Assembly (NCBI RefSeq): GCF_017599385.1
Contig: NZ_JAGFPK010000001.1
Location: 2,335,930 to 2,399,929 of the forward strand
Origin: Ciceribacter sp. L1K22
GTDB taxonomy: Bacteria > Pseudomonadota > Alphaproteobacteria > Rhizobiales > Rhizobiaceae
Direction: 5' to 3'
DNA length: 64,000 nt
Shown: positions 1 to 8,237 of the stretch, piece after piece
Layout of the letters: each line of letters starts with the position of its first letter
How positions within the stretch are numbered: position 1 is the stretch's first letter
Translations under genes and position numbers: made by a program
The notes under the pieces: model-generated
What the model saw: only the letters and a program-made list of their open reading frames with translations
Database searches by the model: none
Told to the model about the DNA's origin: nothing

Positions 1-421
1 GATCTTCGGCATCGGCAAGGTTCCAGGGGTCATCGCCGTCGTCATCTATGCGGTGCCGCCGATGATCCGCCTGACCAACCTCGGCATCCGCCTCGTCGAC
101 CGCGAGGTGCTCGAGGCCGCCGACGCCTTCGGCTCTTCGCCCGGGCAGAAGCTGAGAAACGTTCAGATCCCGCTTGCCCTCCCAACAGTCATGGCCGGCA
201 TCAACCAGACCATCATGATGTCGCTGGCCATGGTCGTCGTCGCATCCATGATCGGCGTCGGCGGGCTCGGCAAGAACGTGCTGCAGGCGATCTCCAACCA
301 GTTCCTCACCATCGGCTTCCTGAACGGCTTCGCGCTGGTCGCCATCGCGATCATCTTCGACCGCACCAGCCAGGCCTTCGGCAAGCGCCTGCAGAAACAC
401 ACGGAGGTCGTCCATGGCTAG
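1..421 (+). CDS. ABC transporter permease, proline/glycine betaine type (5' end outside window)
   Basis: This is the C-terminal part of an inner-membrane permease; the frame is open from base 2 and the start lies upstream of the window. The visible 139 residues contain the permease coupling region, with an EAADAFG segment followed by a KLRNVQIPLALPT stretch, and then hydrophobic spans including the SMIGVGGLG motif typical of ProW/OpuAB/ChoW permeases. The last 8 bases overlap the start of the ATPase gene, so the two are translationally coupled. The family imports betaines or choline with a periplasmic binding protein, presumably encoded upstream. The substrate is inferred from the family and from the betaine methyltransferase that follows. 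Confidence 0.9.
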   Translation, partial: IFGIGKVPGVIAVVIYAVPPMIRLTNLGIRLVDREVLEAADAFGSSPGQKLRNVQIPLALPTVMAGINQTIMMSLAMVVVASMIGVGGLGKNVLQAISNQFLTIGFLNGFALVAIAIIFDRTSQAFGKRLQKHTEVVHG

Positions 422-1463
422 TCACGGCATCGAAATCCGCAATCTCTACAAGATCTTCGGACCCGACGGCGCGGCCTATATAGACCGCGTCAAGGACGGC
501 ATGTCGAAGGCGGAACTCAACGAGAAATACGGCCACGTGCTCGGCCTGAAAGACATCAACATCTCGATGCCCGCCGGCGGCATCACCGTCGTGATGGGCC
601 TGTCCGGCTCCGGCAAGTCGACGCTGATCCGCCACATCAACCGGCTGATCGAACCGACCTCCGGCGAGGTGCTCTACGACAATGTCGACGTCTGCCGCAT
701 GAACCAGACGGAACTGCGGGAATTTCGTCGCCACAAGACGGCGATGGTGTTCCAGAAATTCGCACTGCTTCCGCACCGCACGGTCATGGAAAACACCGTT
801 TACGGCCTGGATATTCAGGGCATCCCCCGGAGCAAGAGCGAAAAGACGGCGCAGCACTGGATCGAGCGGGTCGGTTTGGCCGGCTTCGAGCGGCACTACC
901 CGAACCAGCTGTCGGGCGGCATGCAGCAGCGTGTCGGCCTTGCTCGTGCGCTTGCCAACGACGCCGACATCCTGCTGATGGACGAGGCCTATTCGGCGCT
1001 CGATCCGCTGATCCGCGTGGATATGCAGACCGTGCTTCTCGACCTGCAGCAGGAATTGAAGAAGACCGTCGTCTTCATTACCCACGACCTCGACGAGGCG
1101 CTCCGCCTTGGTGACAAGATCGCGATCCTGCGTGATGGCGAGGTGGTCCAGCAGGGCACGGGCCAGCAGATCGTGCTCTCGCCGGCCGACGACTACATCA
1201 CCGCCTTCGTCAAGGAGGTGAACCGCGGCCGCGTCATCATGGTCGATACCATCATGCAGTCCGTTCCGGATGGCTTGCAGGCGATGCCGCTCGCCAGCGG
1301 CACCGTGCTGGAAGCGGCCGCCAAGGAAATGACCGACGCCGAACAGTCGAAGGCGATCGTCACCGGAGACGGCGGCAAGCCGCTCGGCATGGTCGACCTT
1401 CACACGATCATAGCGGCCATGGTCACCCCCTCGACGCACATGGACCCGAAGATCGCCGCCTGA
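414..1463 (+). CDS. Glycine betaine/proline betaine ABC transporter ATP-binding protein
   Basis: A 349-residue ATPase of the ProV/OpuAA/ChoV family that powers the permease encoded by the overlapping upstream gene. Walker A is GLSGSGKST (about residues 62-70), the signature is LSGGMQQR (166-173), Walker B is DILLMDE (185-191), and an H-loop FITHDLDEA follows. The insert before Walker A, with AELNEKYG, is characteristic of the betaine subfamily. About 100 residues follow the nucleotide-binding domain; they could hold a degenerate CBS-like regulatory segment, as in ProV, but I do not see clear paired CBS domains. A strong rho-independent terminator follows 22 bases after the stop, closing this operon. 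Confidence 0.93.
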   Translation: MASHGIEIRNLYKIFGPDGAAYIDRVKDGMSKAELNEKYGHVLGLKDINISMPAGGITVVMGLSGSGKSTLIRHINRLIEPTSGEVLYDNVDVCRMNQTELREFRRHKTAMVFQKFALLPHRTVMENTVYGLDIQGIPRSKSEKTAQHWIERVGLAGFERHYPNQLSGGMQQRVGLARALANDADILLMDEAYSALDPLIRVDMQTVLLDLQQELKKTVVFITHDLDEALRLGDKIAILRDGEVVQQGTGQQIVLSPADDYITAFVKEVNRGRVIMVDTIMQSVPDGLQAMPLASGTVLEAAAKEMTDAEQSKAIVTGDGGKPLGMVDLHTIIAAMVTPSTHMDPKIAA

Positions 1464-1484
1464 GGGCGACACCGATCGCTGAAG

Positions 1485-1516
1485 GGCCGCCCCGCGGAAA
1501 CGCCGGGCGGCCTTTT
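1485..1516 (+). terminator. Rho-independent terminator after the betaine ABC operon
   Basis: A GGCCGCCC stem pairs with GGGCGGCC across a 12-base loop and is followed by TTTT, then CG and TTTT. It separates the importer from the downstream methyltransferase gene. Confidence 0.8.
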
Positions 1517-1584
1517 CGTTTTGCGCCTTGCCGGGACATAAAGAAAGCTTTATATCATTTCCGAACAACACGAGAGGAAAACCC

Positions 1585-2607
1585 ATGTCCGTCGCCCACG
1601 ATCCGCTGTCCCTTCTGCTGGCCGAAAAGGGCGTGCTGCTCGCCGATGGCGCCACCGGCACCAATCTCTTCGCCCAGGGCCTTCAGGCTGGCGAGGCGCC
1701 GGAGCTGTGGAACGAGGATGAGCCGGAAAAGATCGTCAAGCTGCACCAGGACTTCGTCGATGCGGGTGCCGATATCATCCTCACCAATTCCTTCGGCGGC
1801 ACGCGTCACCGCCTCAAGCTGCACAACGCCCAGTACCGGGTGTTCGAGCTGAACCGCAAGGCTGCGCAAATCGCCCGCTCGGTTGCCGACAAGGCCGGCC
1901 GCAAGGTCATCGTCGCCGGTTCCGTTGGTCCGACCGGCGAACTTCTGATTCCCCTCGGCGCCTTGAGCTACGAAGATGCGGTCGCAGCCTTCGCCGAGCA
2001 GATGGAGGGCCTCAAGGCCGGCGGCGCTGATGTCGCCTGGATCGAGACCATGTCGTCTCCGGAAGAAATTCGCGCCGCCGCCGAGGCCGCCGTCAGGGTC
2101 GGCATGCCCTACACCTATACCGGCTCGTTCGATACCGCCGGCAAGACGATGATGGGCCTTGAGCCGAAGGACATCCACGGCGTTGCCAAGGATGTCGGCG
2201 AAGGCCCCCTCGCCGTCGGCGCCAATTGCGGCGTCGGCGCCTCCGACATTCTGGCAAGCTTGCTCGACATGACGGATGCCGACCCCTCGGCCACCGTCAT
2301 CGTCAAGGGCAATTGCGGTATCCCCGAATATCGCGGCGCCGAAATCTACTATTCCGGCACGCCGCCGCTGATGGCCGACTATGCCCGCCTTGCCCGCGAT
2401 GCCGGCGCGAAAATCATCGGCGGCTGCTGCGGCACGTCCTGCGGCCATCTTGCGGCAATGCGTGAGGCGCTCGACAGCTATACGCCCGGCCCGCGACCGA
2501 CCATCGAGACCATCGTCGACCGCATCGGCCCGCTGCGCAACAAGACCGCAAGCGAATCCACGGCCGCGGGCGCGGGACGCGAGCGCCGCGGCCGTCGGCG
2601 CGACTGA
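1585..2607 (+). CDS. bmt: Betaine-homocysteine S-methyltransferase
   Basis: A 340-residue homocysteine-binding (BHMT/S-methyltransferase) domain enzyme. It transfers a methyl group from glycine betaine to homocysteine, giving dimethylglycine and methionine in the cytoplasm. The N-terminal LLADGATGTNLF motif, the TNSFGG motif, a zinc-ligand cysteine in NCGVG (C215) and the CCG pair (C281/C282) are all present. The start at 1585 has a GAGAGGAA ribosome site; an in-frame upstream codon at 1528 lies too near the preceding terminator. The last 14 residues are an unusual basic Gly/Arg tail (GRERRGRRRD) not needed for the fold, matching similar tails on other enzymes of this region. The betaine importer immediately upstream supports the substrate. 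Confidence 0.9.
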   Translation: MSVAHDPLSLLLAEKGVLLADGATGTNLFAQGLQAGEAPELWNEDEPEKIVKLHQDFVDAGADIILTNSFGGTRHRLKLHNAQYRVFELNRKAAQIARSVADKAGRKVIVAGSVGPTGELLIPLGALSYEDAVAAFAEQMEGLKAGGADVAWIETMSSPEEIRAAAEAAVRVGMPYTYTGSFDTAGKTMMGLEPKDIHGVAKDVGEGPLAVGANCGVGASDILASLLDMTDADPSATVIVKGNCGIPEYRGAEIYYSGTPPLMADYARLARDAGAKIIGGCCGTSCGHLAAMREALDSYTPGPRPTIETIVDRIGPLRNKTASESTAAGAGRERRGRRRD

Positions 2608-2636
2608 TCGGTTTCGAAGGACCGGCTATCCACAGG

Positions 2637-2672
2637 CCGTCCGTTGCTCGCGCGACGGACGGTTTTCTTTTG
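2637..2672 (+). terminator. Rho-independent terminator after bmt
   Basis: CCGTCCGT pairs with ACGGACGG, followed by TTTTCTTTT. It begins about 30 bases after the bmt stop. Confidence 0.8.
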
Positions 2673-2729
2673 GACGCCAACGGTTCTAATGGAGTGACAA
2701 CGACGATTCGAACATCACCGGAGGAGCCG

Positions 2730-3083
2730 ATGTCCGCCGCTCAGATCCCCTTTCCCGACCGTGAGACTGTCGCCGACAAGTTGTCTGCGCTCGAAGGCGA
2801 TGGCGATGCCTTCCTCAAGCTCATCTTCGAAAATCCGGCCCAGGACGACAACCTGCTTGAAGGCCTGCTCTTCTACCTGAACCGCCAGTCCGAAGCGCGC
2901 TTCCTCAATTCGCTGAAGCTCGGACGCTGCGGCGAATGGCTTGGCTACAACGCTCCCTCCCGGCTTCAGATCCGCCTCTCGGAGGTGGCACGCTCCAGCC
3001 AGCACCCGGCCTTCGCGGCCTTCCGGGATGGTCTCACCCGCTCGGGCGGTCTTGAACGCGCCTACCCCAAATCCTCGGTCTGA
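2730..3083 (+). CDS. Small conserved protein of unknown function
   Basis: A 117-residue soluble protein. The start at 2730 is chosen because GGAGGAG lies just upstream; an earlier in-frame codon at 2670 falls inside the bmt terminator. The sequence is mostly helical and polar, with an internal NLLEGLLFYLNRQ stretch. No membrane segment, signal or catalytic motif is visible, and I do not recognise the family. It lies between bmt and a convergent DUF2233 gene, with only 6 bases between the two stops. Confidence 0.7.
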   Translation: MSAAQIPFPDRETVADKLSALEGDGDAFLKLIFENPAQDDNLLEGLLFYLNRQSEARFLNSLKLGRCGEWLGYNAPSRLQIRLSEVARSSQHPAFAAFRDGLTRSGGLERAYPKSSV

Positions 3084-3089
3084 CCTCTC

Positions 3090-3887
3090 CTAGTCCGGCA
3101 ACCGTTTGACGACCGCGATGATCGGTCCCATCGGAAACCACCGGTCGTGCCGGCCGATGTCCGGCGCATAGAGGCTGGATATGCTGCCGTCGAGATAAAG
3201 CGCGTTGGCGCAGCCGAGCGTATCGCGGAAGAAGACGGCGAAGTCGTAGAATCGCACAGGTCTCTCCGAAATGACGAACCGGACCTTCCCCTGCCTGTCG
3301 ATACCGACGCCATTGCGGATTTTTAGGCTGTCGCTGTCAGGCAGGAATCGCGGATGGATTTGTCCGTCGATCACCAGCATCGGACCTGATTGCGTCGCAT
3401 AGTCCGGTTTAAAGCTGGAGGCGAGATAGGCACCTGTCTCTTGCACCACCGCCCTACCACCTCCGACTGCGAAGACACCGTTCGGCAGCAGATGGAAATT
3501 CCCGTATCCGCTGCCTGTTACTGCCGCCTTGCGTTCGATGCCATACTCGACGAACAGGCCAATCGGTGAAAGATCGTCGTGGTACATCCCGCCATTGGTC
3601 GCGAAGCTGACGACGTGACGGTCAAGCCAGAATGCCTGGACCAGCGCGAGGAAACTCCGATACGGCTCGCCGTTCGGGCGCCGGTTGACGATTCGGATAT
3701 CGTCGATTTCCGAATCGAAATCGCAGACGATGTAGGCATTGCCGCCCGCCTCCTCCCTTTCGCACTCTTCCGAACGCGCTCCCGTCGCGCCGGAAATCAG
3801 CCCGAAGAGCAGCACCACGATAAAAACCCCCGTCCAATTCCGGGGGCTTCGCCGTTGCGTCACCACATATCTTAACAAGACGACCAC
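3090..3887 (-). CDS. Phosphodiester glycosidase family (DUF2233/NAGPA-like) exported protein
   Basis: A 265-residue protein with an N-terminal membrane or signal segment (about residues 20-40, VFIVVLLFGLISGATGA). The mature domain resembles the NAGPA/DUF2233 fold, with TNGGMYHDD, a KIRNGVGID segment and a LYLDGSISS motif near the C-terminus. Family members hydrolyse phosphodiester-linked sugars or bind such ligands in the periplasm; the substrate here is unknown. It is transcribed towards the preceding small gene and appears to be a single cistron. The annotated start at 3887 gives a long basic N-terminus; an internal start closer to the hydrophobic segment is possible. Confidence 0.8.
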   Translation of the reverse strand: MVVLLRYVVTQRRSPRNWTGVFIVVLLFGLISGATGARSEECEREEAGGNAYIVCDFDSEIDDIRIVNRRPNGEPYRSFLALVQAFWLDRHVVSFATNGGMYHDDLSPIGLFVEYGIERKAAVTGSGYGNFHLLPNGVFAVGGGRAVVQETGAYLASSFKPDYATQSGPMLVIDGQIHPRFLPDSDSLKIRNGVGIDRQGKVRFVISERPVRFYDFAVFFRDTLGCANALYLDGSISSLYAPDIGRHDRWFPMGPIIAVVKRLPD

Positions 3888-4001
3888 CCCTTTTACCGGT
3901 CGTTAACCATAATGGCCAAACCTGTTAATACGACAGCATGCCTGACCGGCTGTCCGTCCTGAGCGATGAAGTGGCTCGATCCAATTTTCAAGGAAATCGA
4001 T

Positions 4002-4730
4002 ATGCCCATCATGACCTTTGCCAATACCAAGGGCGGCGCCGGCAAGACCACGGCCGTCTTCGTTCTCGCCAGCGAGCTCGTCCGTCGCGGCACCCGCGTC
4101 ACCATACTCGATGCCGATCCGCGCGGCTGGATCAGCCGCTGGCATGCACTTGCCGCCTGTGGTGGTCTGCTGCAGGTCGTTGCCGTTGACGAACACTCCA
4201 TCGAAGACGCCGCGGCCAAGGCCCGCAAGCGCGGAGGCTATACGCTGATCGACCTGCCGTCGAGCCACGACGCCCTGCTTGCCAAGGCCGTGGGCCTCGC
4301 CGACCACGTGATGATCCCCGTCCAGGGCTGTGCGATGGATGCCGTCGGTGGCGCCCAGGTTCTCGAACTGCTCGGCGAACTCGAGCGCCAGTGCGACATT
4401 CGCATACCGCATTCGGTCGTTCTCACCCGCGTCAACATCGCCGTCACCACCCGCGCCCTGCAGGCCGCCAAGGATTTCCTCGCCGGCCGCAACATCCACA
4501 CCCTGTCGACGCCGATCGCCGAGCGCGCCGCCTACCGTGATGTCTTTGGCAAGGGCGGCCTGCTGCAGGCGCTCAACGGCGAGGAAGTCAGCAATCTCGA
4601 CCGCGCCCTCGAAAACGCGGCCCAGCTCGCCAACGAAGTCCTGGCGCTGGTGCCCTCGCGCGCGGCCCGCACCGCCGCCCGCAAGATCGCCGATGCCAAG
4701 CCCGCGAAGCCGATGAGGAAGGCCGCCTGA
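4002..4730 (+). CDS. ParA-family ATPase (orphan)
   Basis: A 242-residue deviant Walker ATPase. The N-terminus carries the ParA Walker A motif KGGAGKTT (about residues 10-17), followed by ILDADPRGW (Walker A' region) and LIDLPSS (Walker B). No ParB gene or parS-like cluster is nearby, so this is more like the orphan ParA/MinD-like ATPases of rhizobial chromosomes than a partition system. The start at 4002 is preceded by AAGGAAA. An upstream ATG at 3966 would add 12 residues and is less likely because the family normally begins just before the Walker motif. It is divergent from the DUF2233 gene. Confidence 0.82.
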   Translation: MPIMTFANTKGGAGKTTAVFVLASELVRRGTRVTILDADPRGWISRWHALAACGGLLQVVAVDEHSIEDAAAKARKRGGYTLIDLPSSHDALLAKAVGLADHVMIPVQGCAMDAVGGAQVLELLGELERQCDIRIPHSVVLTRVNIAVTTRALQAAKDFLAGRNIHTLSTPIAERAAYRDVFGKGGLLQALNGEEVSNLDRALENAAQLANEVLALVPSRAARTAARKIADAKPAKPMRKAA

Positions 4731-4738
4731 CCGCCTGA

Positions 4739-5431
4739 TCATACCGCCGGAAGCGTCAGAGCCCGCATGTGAAAGCGGATCTGGCCTTCCGGGTAGCGAT
4801 GTTCCTCACCGACCGGGCAGGCATTCCGAGCGAGACATCCCGACATCATGCAACCTGCCTGCCCAGTGGGCGTCGCCAGATGCGACCGGCATGCCGCCAC
4901 GTCGAAGCTATCCATCCGGATAGCAGCGACCGGGCAGGATGTGAGGCAAGGCTTGTCGGGACAGTGATCGCAGGGATGCCTCTCTACCCGCCCCGACGCC
5001 GCTAACGCCATGGAAAACCCGAGTGCGCCCCGGTATCCGTGCCACAGGCCGAACTCGGGGTGGATCAGAATCCCGAGCGGCGAGGCTTTCAGGCCTTCAG
5101 CATGCATCGCCCATTGCTGGAAAGGTTGATACGGCGGATCGGACGGATAGTAGGCGGTGGCGCCGAACCGTTCCGCAGCCTCGCCGATTACCTGCTTCGA
5201 CCAGGTGTCCAGCGGATGCTCCACCGCTCTCACGTGCTGCCGGTGCCAATCGTCGAAAGCCTCCCAGAACGAACCGCCCGCGTTTCCGACCAGCACGACG
5301 CTCGCAGCATGCCTCCCGTCGCGCAACAACGGGCCGTCGCCCTCCCCGAAAACGGCAACGCCCCGCACGAACAGGCCGTTCGGGCGGAGCGCCGATTTGA
5401 TGTCGTCGAGGAGACCGGACCGCGCGTTCAT
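4739..5431 (-). CDS. 4Fe-4S ferredoxin-type protein near the corrinoid methyltransferase
   Basis: A 230-residue cytoplasmic protein with a C-terminal iron-sulfur region. CDHCPDKPCLTSCP gives a C-x2-C-x4-C-x3-CP cluster motif. A second group, CMMSGCLARNACP, may hold another centre. The first 150 residues have no cofactor motif I recognise; the arrangement recalls the ferredoxin half of QueG-like proteins without the cobalamin domain. It lies downstream of the MttB-like gene on the same strand (98 bases apart). A role as electron donor for reductive activation of the corrinoid protein is plausible, but this is inference from position only. Confidence 0.72.
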   Translation of the reverse strand: MNARSGLLDDIKSALRPNGLFVRGVAVFGEGDGPLLRDGRHAASVVLVGNAGGSFWEAFDDWHRQHVRAVEHPLDTWSKQVIGEAAERFGATAYYPSDPPYQPFQQWAMHAEGLKASPLGILIHPEFGLWHGYRGALGFSMALAASGRVERHPCDHCPDKPCLTSCPVAAIRMDSFDVAACRSHLATPTGQAGCMMSGCLARNACPVGEEHRYPEGQIRFHMRALTLPAV

Positions 5432-5529
5432 CGCGGTCCTTCATACTTGTAATGCGGCCTCCACACTTCCTCCTGGATCATGTCGGCCACTTGTCGTGCT
5501 CCGCCTTGCTCCCTGGCTTCGGGATGCTT

Positions 5530-7098
5530 TCAAGTGAAAGCGTCGGGCATCGATCCCTTGCGCTCGGCGATATAGGCCAGAAGCGCCTCGTCCTGCGCCG
5601 GATCGAGCGCCGGTGCCTCGTAGGAGTCGAGCCACGAGCGGCAAAGCGCGTTGGCGCGTTCCTCGATCCGCTTGCGGCCTTCCACTTCCCACTGCTCGAA
5701 GGAATTGTTGTCGGCGAGCGCCGAGCGGTAGAACGCCGTCTGGAAGTTCGCCTGTGTGTGCGCGCAACCGAGATAATGAGCGCCCGGACCAACCTCGCGG
5801 ATCGCGTCCATCGCCTGCCCGCCTTCCGACAGGTCGACGCCGGCTGCCATCTTCTGCATCATGCCGAGCTGGTCCTGGTCGATCATGAACTTCTCGTAGC
5901 AGGCCGAAAGCCCGCCTTCGAGCCAGCCCGCGGCATGCAGCACGAAGTTCGTGCCGGCCAGCAGCGTCATGTTCAGCGTATTGGCGCTCTCGTGAGCGGC
6001 CTGCGCGTCCGGAACCTTGGAGGCGCAGAGCGAGCCGCCGGTACGGAACGGAATGCCGAGGCGACGCGCCAATTGTGCCGCACCATAGGACACCAGGGCC
6101 GGCTCCGGCGTGCCGAAGGTCGGCGCACCCGACTGCATGGAAATCGAGGCTGCGAATGTGCCGAACAGGACAGGCGCACCCGGCCGGATGAGCTGGGTGA
6201 ACGAGGCACCCGCCAGCACTTCAGCCAGAATCTGCGTCAGCGTGCCGGCAACCGTGACCGGGCTCATCGCGCCGGATAGGATGAACGGCGAGATCACGCA
6301 CGCTTGGTTGTGCTTGGCGTAGACCTTCAAAGCACCCAGCATCGTCTCGTCGAACACCATAGGCGAGTTCGCGTTGATGAGGTTCAGCATCACGCAGTTG
6401 TTTTCGACGAAGTCATCGCCGAACACGAGCTTGGCCATCGCCACCGAATCCTCGGCGCGTTCGGGTGCGGTCACCGACCCCATGAACGGCTTGTCCGAAT
6501 ATTTGAGGTGCGTGTAGATCATGTCGAGGTGACGCTTGTTCACCGGCACGTCGACGGGCTCGCAGACCGTGCCGCCGGACGAATGCACCGACGGTGCCAT
6601 GTAGGCGAGCTTCACGAAATTGCGGAAGTCCTCGATCGTCGCGTAGCGGCGGTTGCCGTCTAGGTCGCGGACAAAGGGAGGACCGTAGACAGGGGCGAAG
6701 ACCGTTGCCTTGCCGCCGATCTGCACGCTGCGCTCCGGATTGCGCGCATGCCAGGTAAACTGCGATGGCGCGGTCTGCAGGATCTCCCGGCACAGACCTT
6801 TCGGAAAATGCACGCGCTGGCCGCGGACATCCGCGCCGGCCTTCTTCCAGATCTCCAGCGCCTCGGCGTCGTCGCGGAACTCGATGCCGATTTCTTCGAG
6901 CACCGTGTCGGCATTGCGCTCGATGATCGACAGGCCCTCTTCGTCGAGGACCTCGTATTCCGCGATTTTGCGGGTGATATAGGGCATGGACGGACCGGCG
7001 CCGCCGCCGCTGCGCGAGGCCCTGCGGGCTGCTGCTCCCCTGCCCTCGCCGCGGGCGCGACGGCCGCCGGCGTTTGAATCTTGAGTCATGTCGTCCAT
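5530..7098 (-). CDS. MttB-family (non-pyrrolysine) quaternary amine:corrinoid methyltransferase
   Basis: A 522-residue member of the trimethylamine methyltransferase superfamily. The frame has no in-frame TAG, so this is a pyrrolysine-independent homologue of the MtgB type. That branch includes glycine betaine methyltransferases, which move a methyl group to a corrinoid protein. Family-like stretches include LEEIGIEFRDD, VYGPPFVRD and the glycine-rich FGTPEPALVSYG segment. The start at 7098 is set by GAGGAGCACC upstream. Residues 10-35 form an Arg/Gly/Ala-rich extension before the conserved domain begins near MPYITRK. The gene is divergent from its likely partner, the corrinoid protein, across a 253-base regulatory gap. 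The substrate is probably a betaine; carnitine or proline betaine cannot be excluded. Confidence 0.9.
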   Translation of the reverse strand: MDDMTQDSNAGGRRARGEGRGAAARRASRSGGGAGPSMPYITRKIAEYEVLDEEGLSIIERNADTVLEEIGIEFRDDAEALEIWKKAGADVRGQRVHFPKGLCREILQTAPSQFTWHARNPERSVQIGGKATVFAPVYGPPFVRDLDGNRRYATIEDFRNFVKLAYMAPSVHSSGGTVCEPVDVPVNKRHLDMIYTHLKYSDKPFMGSVTAPERAEDSVAMAKLVFGDDFVENNCVMLNLINANSPMVFDETMLGALKVYAKHNQACVISPFILSGAMSPVTVAGTLTQILAEVLAGASFTQLIRPGAPVLFGTFAASISMQSGAPTFGTPEPALVSYGAAQLARRLGIPFRTGGSLCASKVPDAQAAHESANTLNMTLLAGTNFVLHAAGWLEGGLSACYEKFMIDQDQLGMMQKMAAGVDLSEGGQAMDAIREVGPGAHYLGCAHTQANFQTAFYRSALADNNSFEQWEVEGRKRIEERANALCRSWLDSYEAPALDPAQDEALLAYIAERKGSMPDAFT

Positions 7099-7126
7099 GG
7101 TGCTCCTCACTCTCGCGCCGCTGGGC

Positions 7127-7262
7127 GCTTTCGAATTTGCTCTTATGCTATTCGAATTGAGATGTGAAACATTCCTTATTGCGCCAACGAATACCACCGG
7201 ACAGACATCGACTATCCTGTTTGGTCGCTTTTTTCCGTCAGGGACGTCGCATTCGAAATGAG
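7127..7262. promoter_or_regulatory. Divergent promoter region with three TTCGAA-centred sites
   Basis: The gap between the divergent methyltransferase and corrinoid genes has three copies of a TTCGAA core: GCTTTCGAATTTGC (7127-7140), GCTATTCGAATTGAG (7147-7161) and GCATTCGAAATGAG (7249-7262). The last two share ATTCGAA(A/T)TGAG. Spacing and repetition suggest operators for a dimeric regulator controlling both directions. The region is also A/T-rich near 7262-7275. No regulator is identified for it. Confidence 0.4.
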
Positions 7263-7351
7263 TTTTTTATCCTATTGAGGTTTAACTGCTCCTCGGGCAG
7301 TCTTTTATCGACTCCAATCGCTTAACGGTCATCCAGCAGGAACATCAGGCC

Positions 7352-8056
7352 ATGTCAGACGATGAAATCATTCTCTCGGAACTCTCCGACGAAGAACTCG
7401 TGCAGCAGATGCACGACGATCTTTACGACGGCCTGAAGGAAGAGATCGAGGAAGCGACGCAAATCCTTCTCGATCGCGGCTGGGCGCCGTATGACGTCCT
7501 GACCCAGGCTCTGGTCGAAGGCATGCGCATCGTCGGCGTCGACTTTCGCGACGGCATTCTCTTCGTGCCGGAAGTGCTTCTCTCCGCCAACGCCATGAAG
7601 GCCGGCATGACGATCCTGCGCCCGCTGCTCGCCGCAACCGGCGCGCCGAAACAAGGCAAGATGGTCATCGGCACCGTCAAGGGTGACATCCACGACATCG
7701 GCAAGAACCTCGTCGGCATGATGATGGAAGGCGCCGGTTTCGACGTCATCGACCTCGGCATCAACAATCCGGTCGAGAACTATCTGGAAGCGATCGAGCG
7801 TGAAAAGCCGGATATCGTCGGCATGTCCGCTCTGCTCACCACCACCATGCCTTACATGAAGGTCGTCATCGACACGATGAAGGAAAAAGGCATTCGCGAC
7901 GATTACGTCGTTCTTGTCGGCGGCGCACCACTGAACGAGGAATTCGGCAAGGCCGTCGGAGCCGACGCCTATTGCCGCGATGCTGCCATTGCCGTTGAAA
8001 CGGCGAAGGAATTCATCGCCCGCAAGCACAACCAGATGGGCGGTCGCGCCTTATAA
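7352..8056 (+). CDS. Corrinoid protein (MttC/MtgC-like methyl carrier)
   Basis: A 234-residue cobalamin-binding methyl carrier. Residues 10-95 form the helical cap domain and 100-220 the Rossmann-like B12 domain. The B12 motif GDIHDIGKN is at 111-119, with H114 as the lower cobalt ligand, followed by MSALLTTTMPYM and LVGGAP, as in methanogen MttC/MtmC and acetogen homologues. It would accept a methyl group from the divergently encoded MttB-like enzyme and donate it to the MtrH-like enzyme at 11.4 kb. The start follows CAGGAACATCAGGCC. The stop is only 12 bases from the convergent small membrane gene, with a hairpin between and into that gene. Confidence 0.95.
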   Translation: MSDDEIILSELSDEELVQQMHDDLYDGLKEEIEEATQILLDRGWAPYDVLTQALVEGMRIVGVDFRDGILFVPEVLLSANAMKAGMTILRPLLAATGAPKQGKMVIGTVKGDIHDIGKNLVGMMMEGAGFDVIDLGINNPVENYLEAIEREKPDIVGMSALLTTTMPYMKVVIDTMKEKGIRDDYVVLVGGAPLNEEFGKAVGADAYCRDAAIAVETAKEFIARKHNQMGGRAL

Positions 8057-8086
8057 GAAAAAGCGGCCTCAGTGTTCTGAGGCCGC
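8055..8086 (-). terminator. Terminator hairpin overlapping the 3' end of a minus-strand small gene
   Basis: GCGGCCTCAG and CTGAGGCCGC form a perfect 10-bp stem with a 4-base loop (8063-8086). Read on the minus strand it is followed by TTTTTCTTAT, a classic terminator. The upstream arm includes the last codons of the small membrane gene ending at 8069. It may also attenuate read-through from the convergent corrinoid gene. Confidence 0.8.
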
Positions 8087-8212
8087 CATCATATTTGCCG
8101 TGGATGCGCCGGACTGACCGGAACCGATCGCCCAGAGACTGCTCGCCAGACCTCCGACGACGACGAATAGCATGTAGTATGCCGATATGCGTGCGACGGT
8201 TCCGAGCGTCAT
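8069..8212 (-). CDS. Small single-pass membrane protein
   Basis: A 47-residue protein with one hydrophobic span (about residues 7-27, including ISAYYMLFVVVGG). The start at 8212 is chosen because AGGAG lies 8 bases upstream; the longer upstream frame overlaps the neighbouring lipoprotein gene. Function unknown. It sits directly downstream of an entericidin-like gene on the same strand (25 bases), so the pair is probably co-transcribed and ends at the hairpin at 8063-8086. Confidence 0.6.
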   Translation of the reverse strand: MTLGTVARISAYYMLFVVVGGLASSLWAIGSGQSGASTANMMAASEH

Positions 8213-8237
8213 GGCGTTTACTCCTGTTTGCTTGCGC

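Noticed and set aside
4002..4730. Plasmid or chromosome partition locus
   Set aside because: The ParA-like gene has no ParB partner and no parS-like sites nearby.
5530..7098. Pyrrolysine-containing methyltransferase
   Set aside because: The MttB-like frame has no internal TAG codon and no pyl genes are seen.
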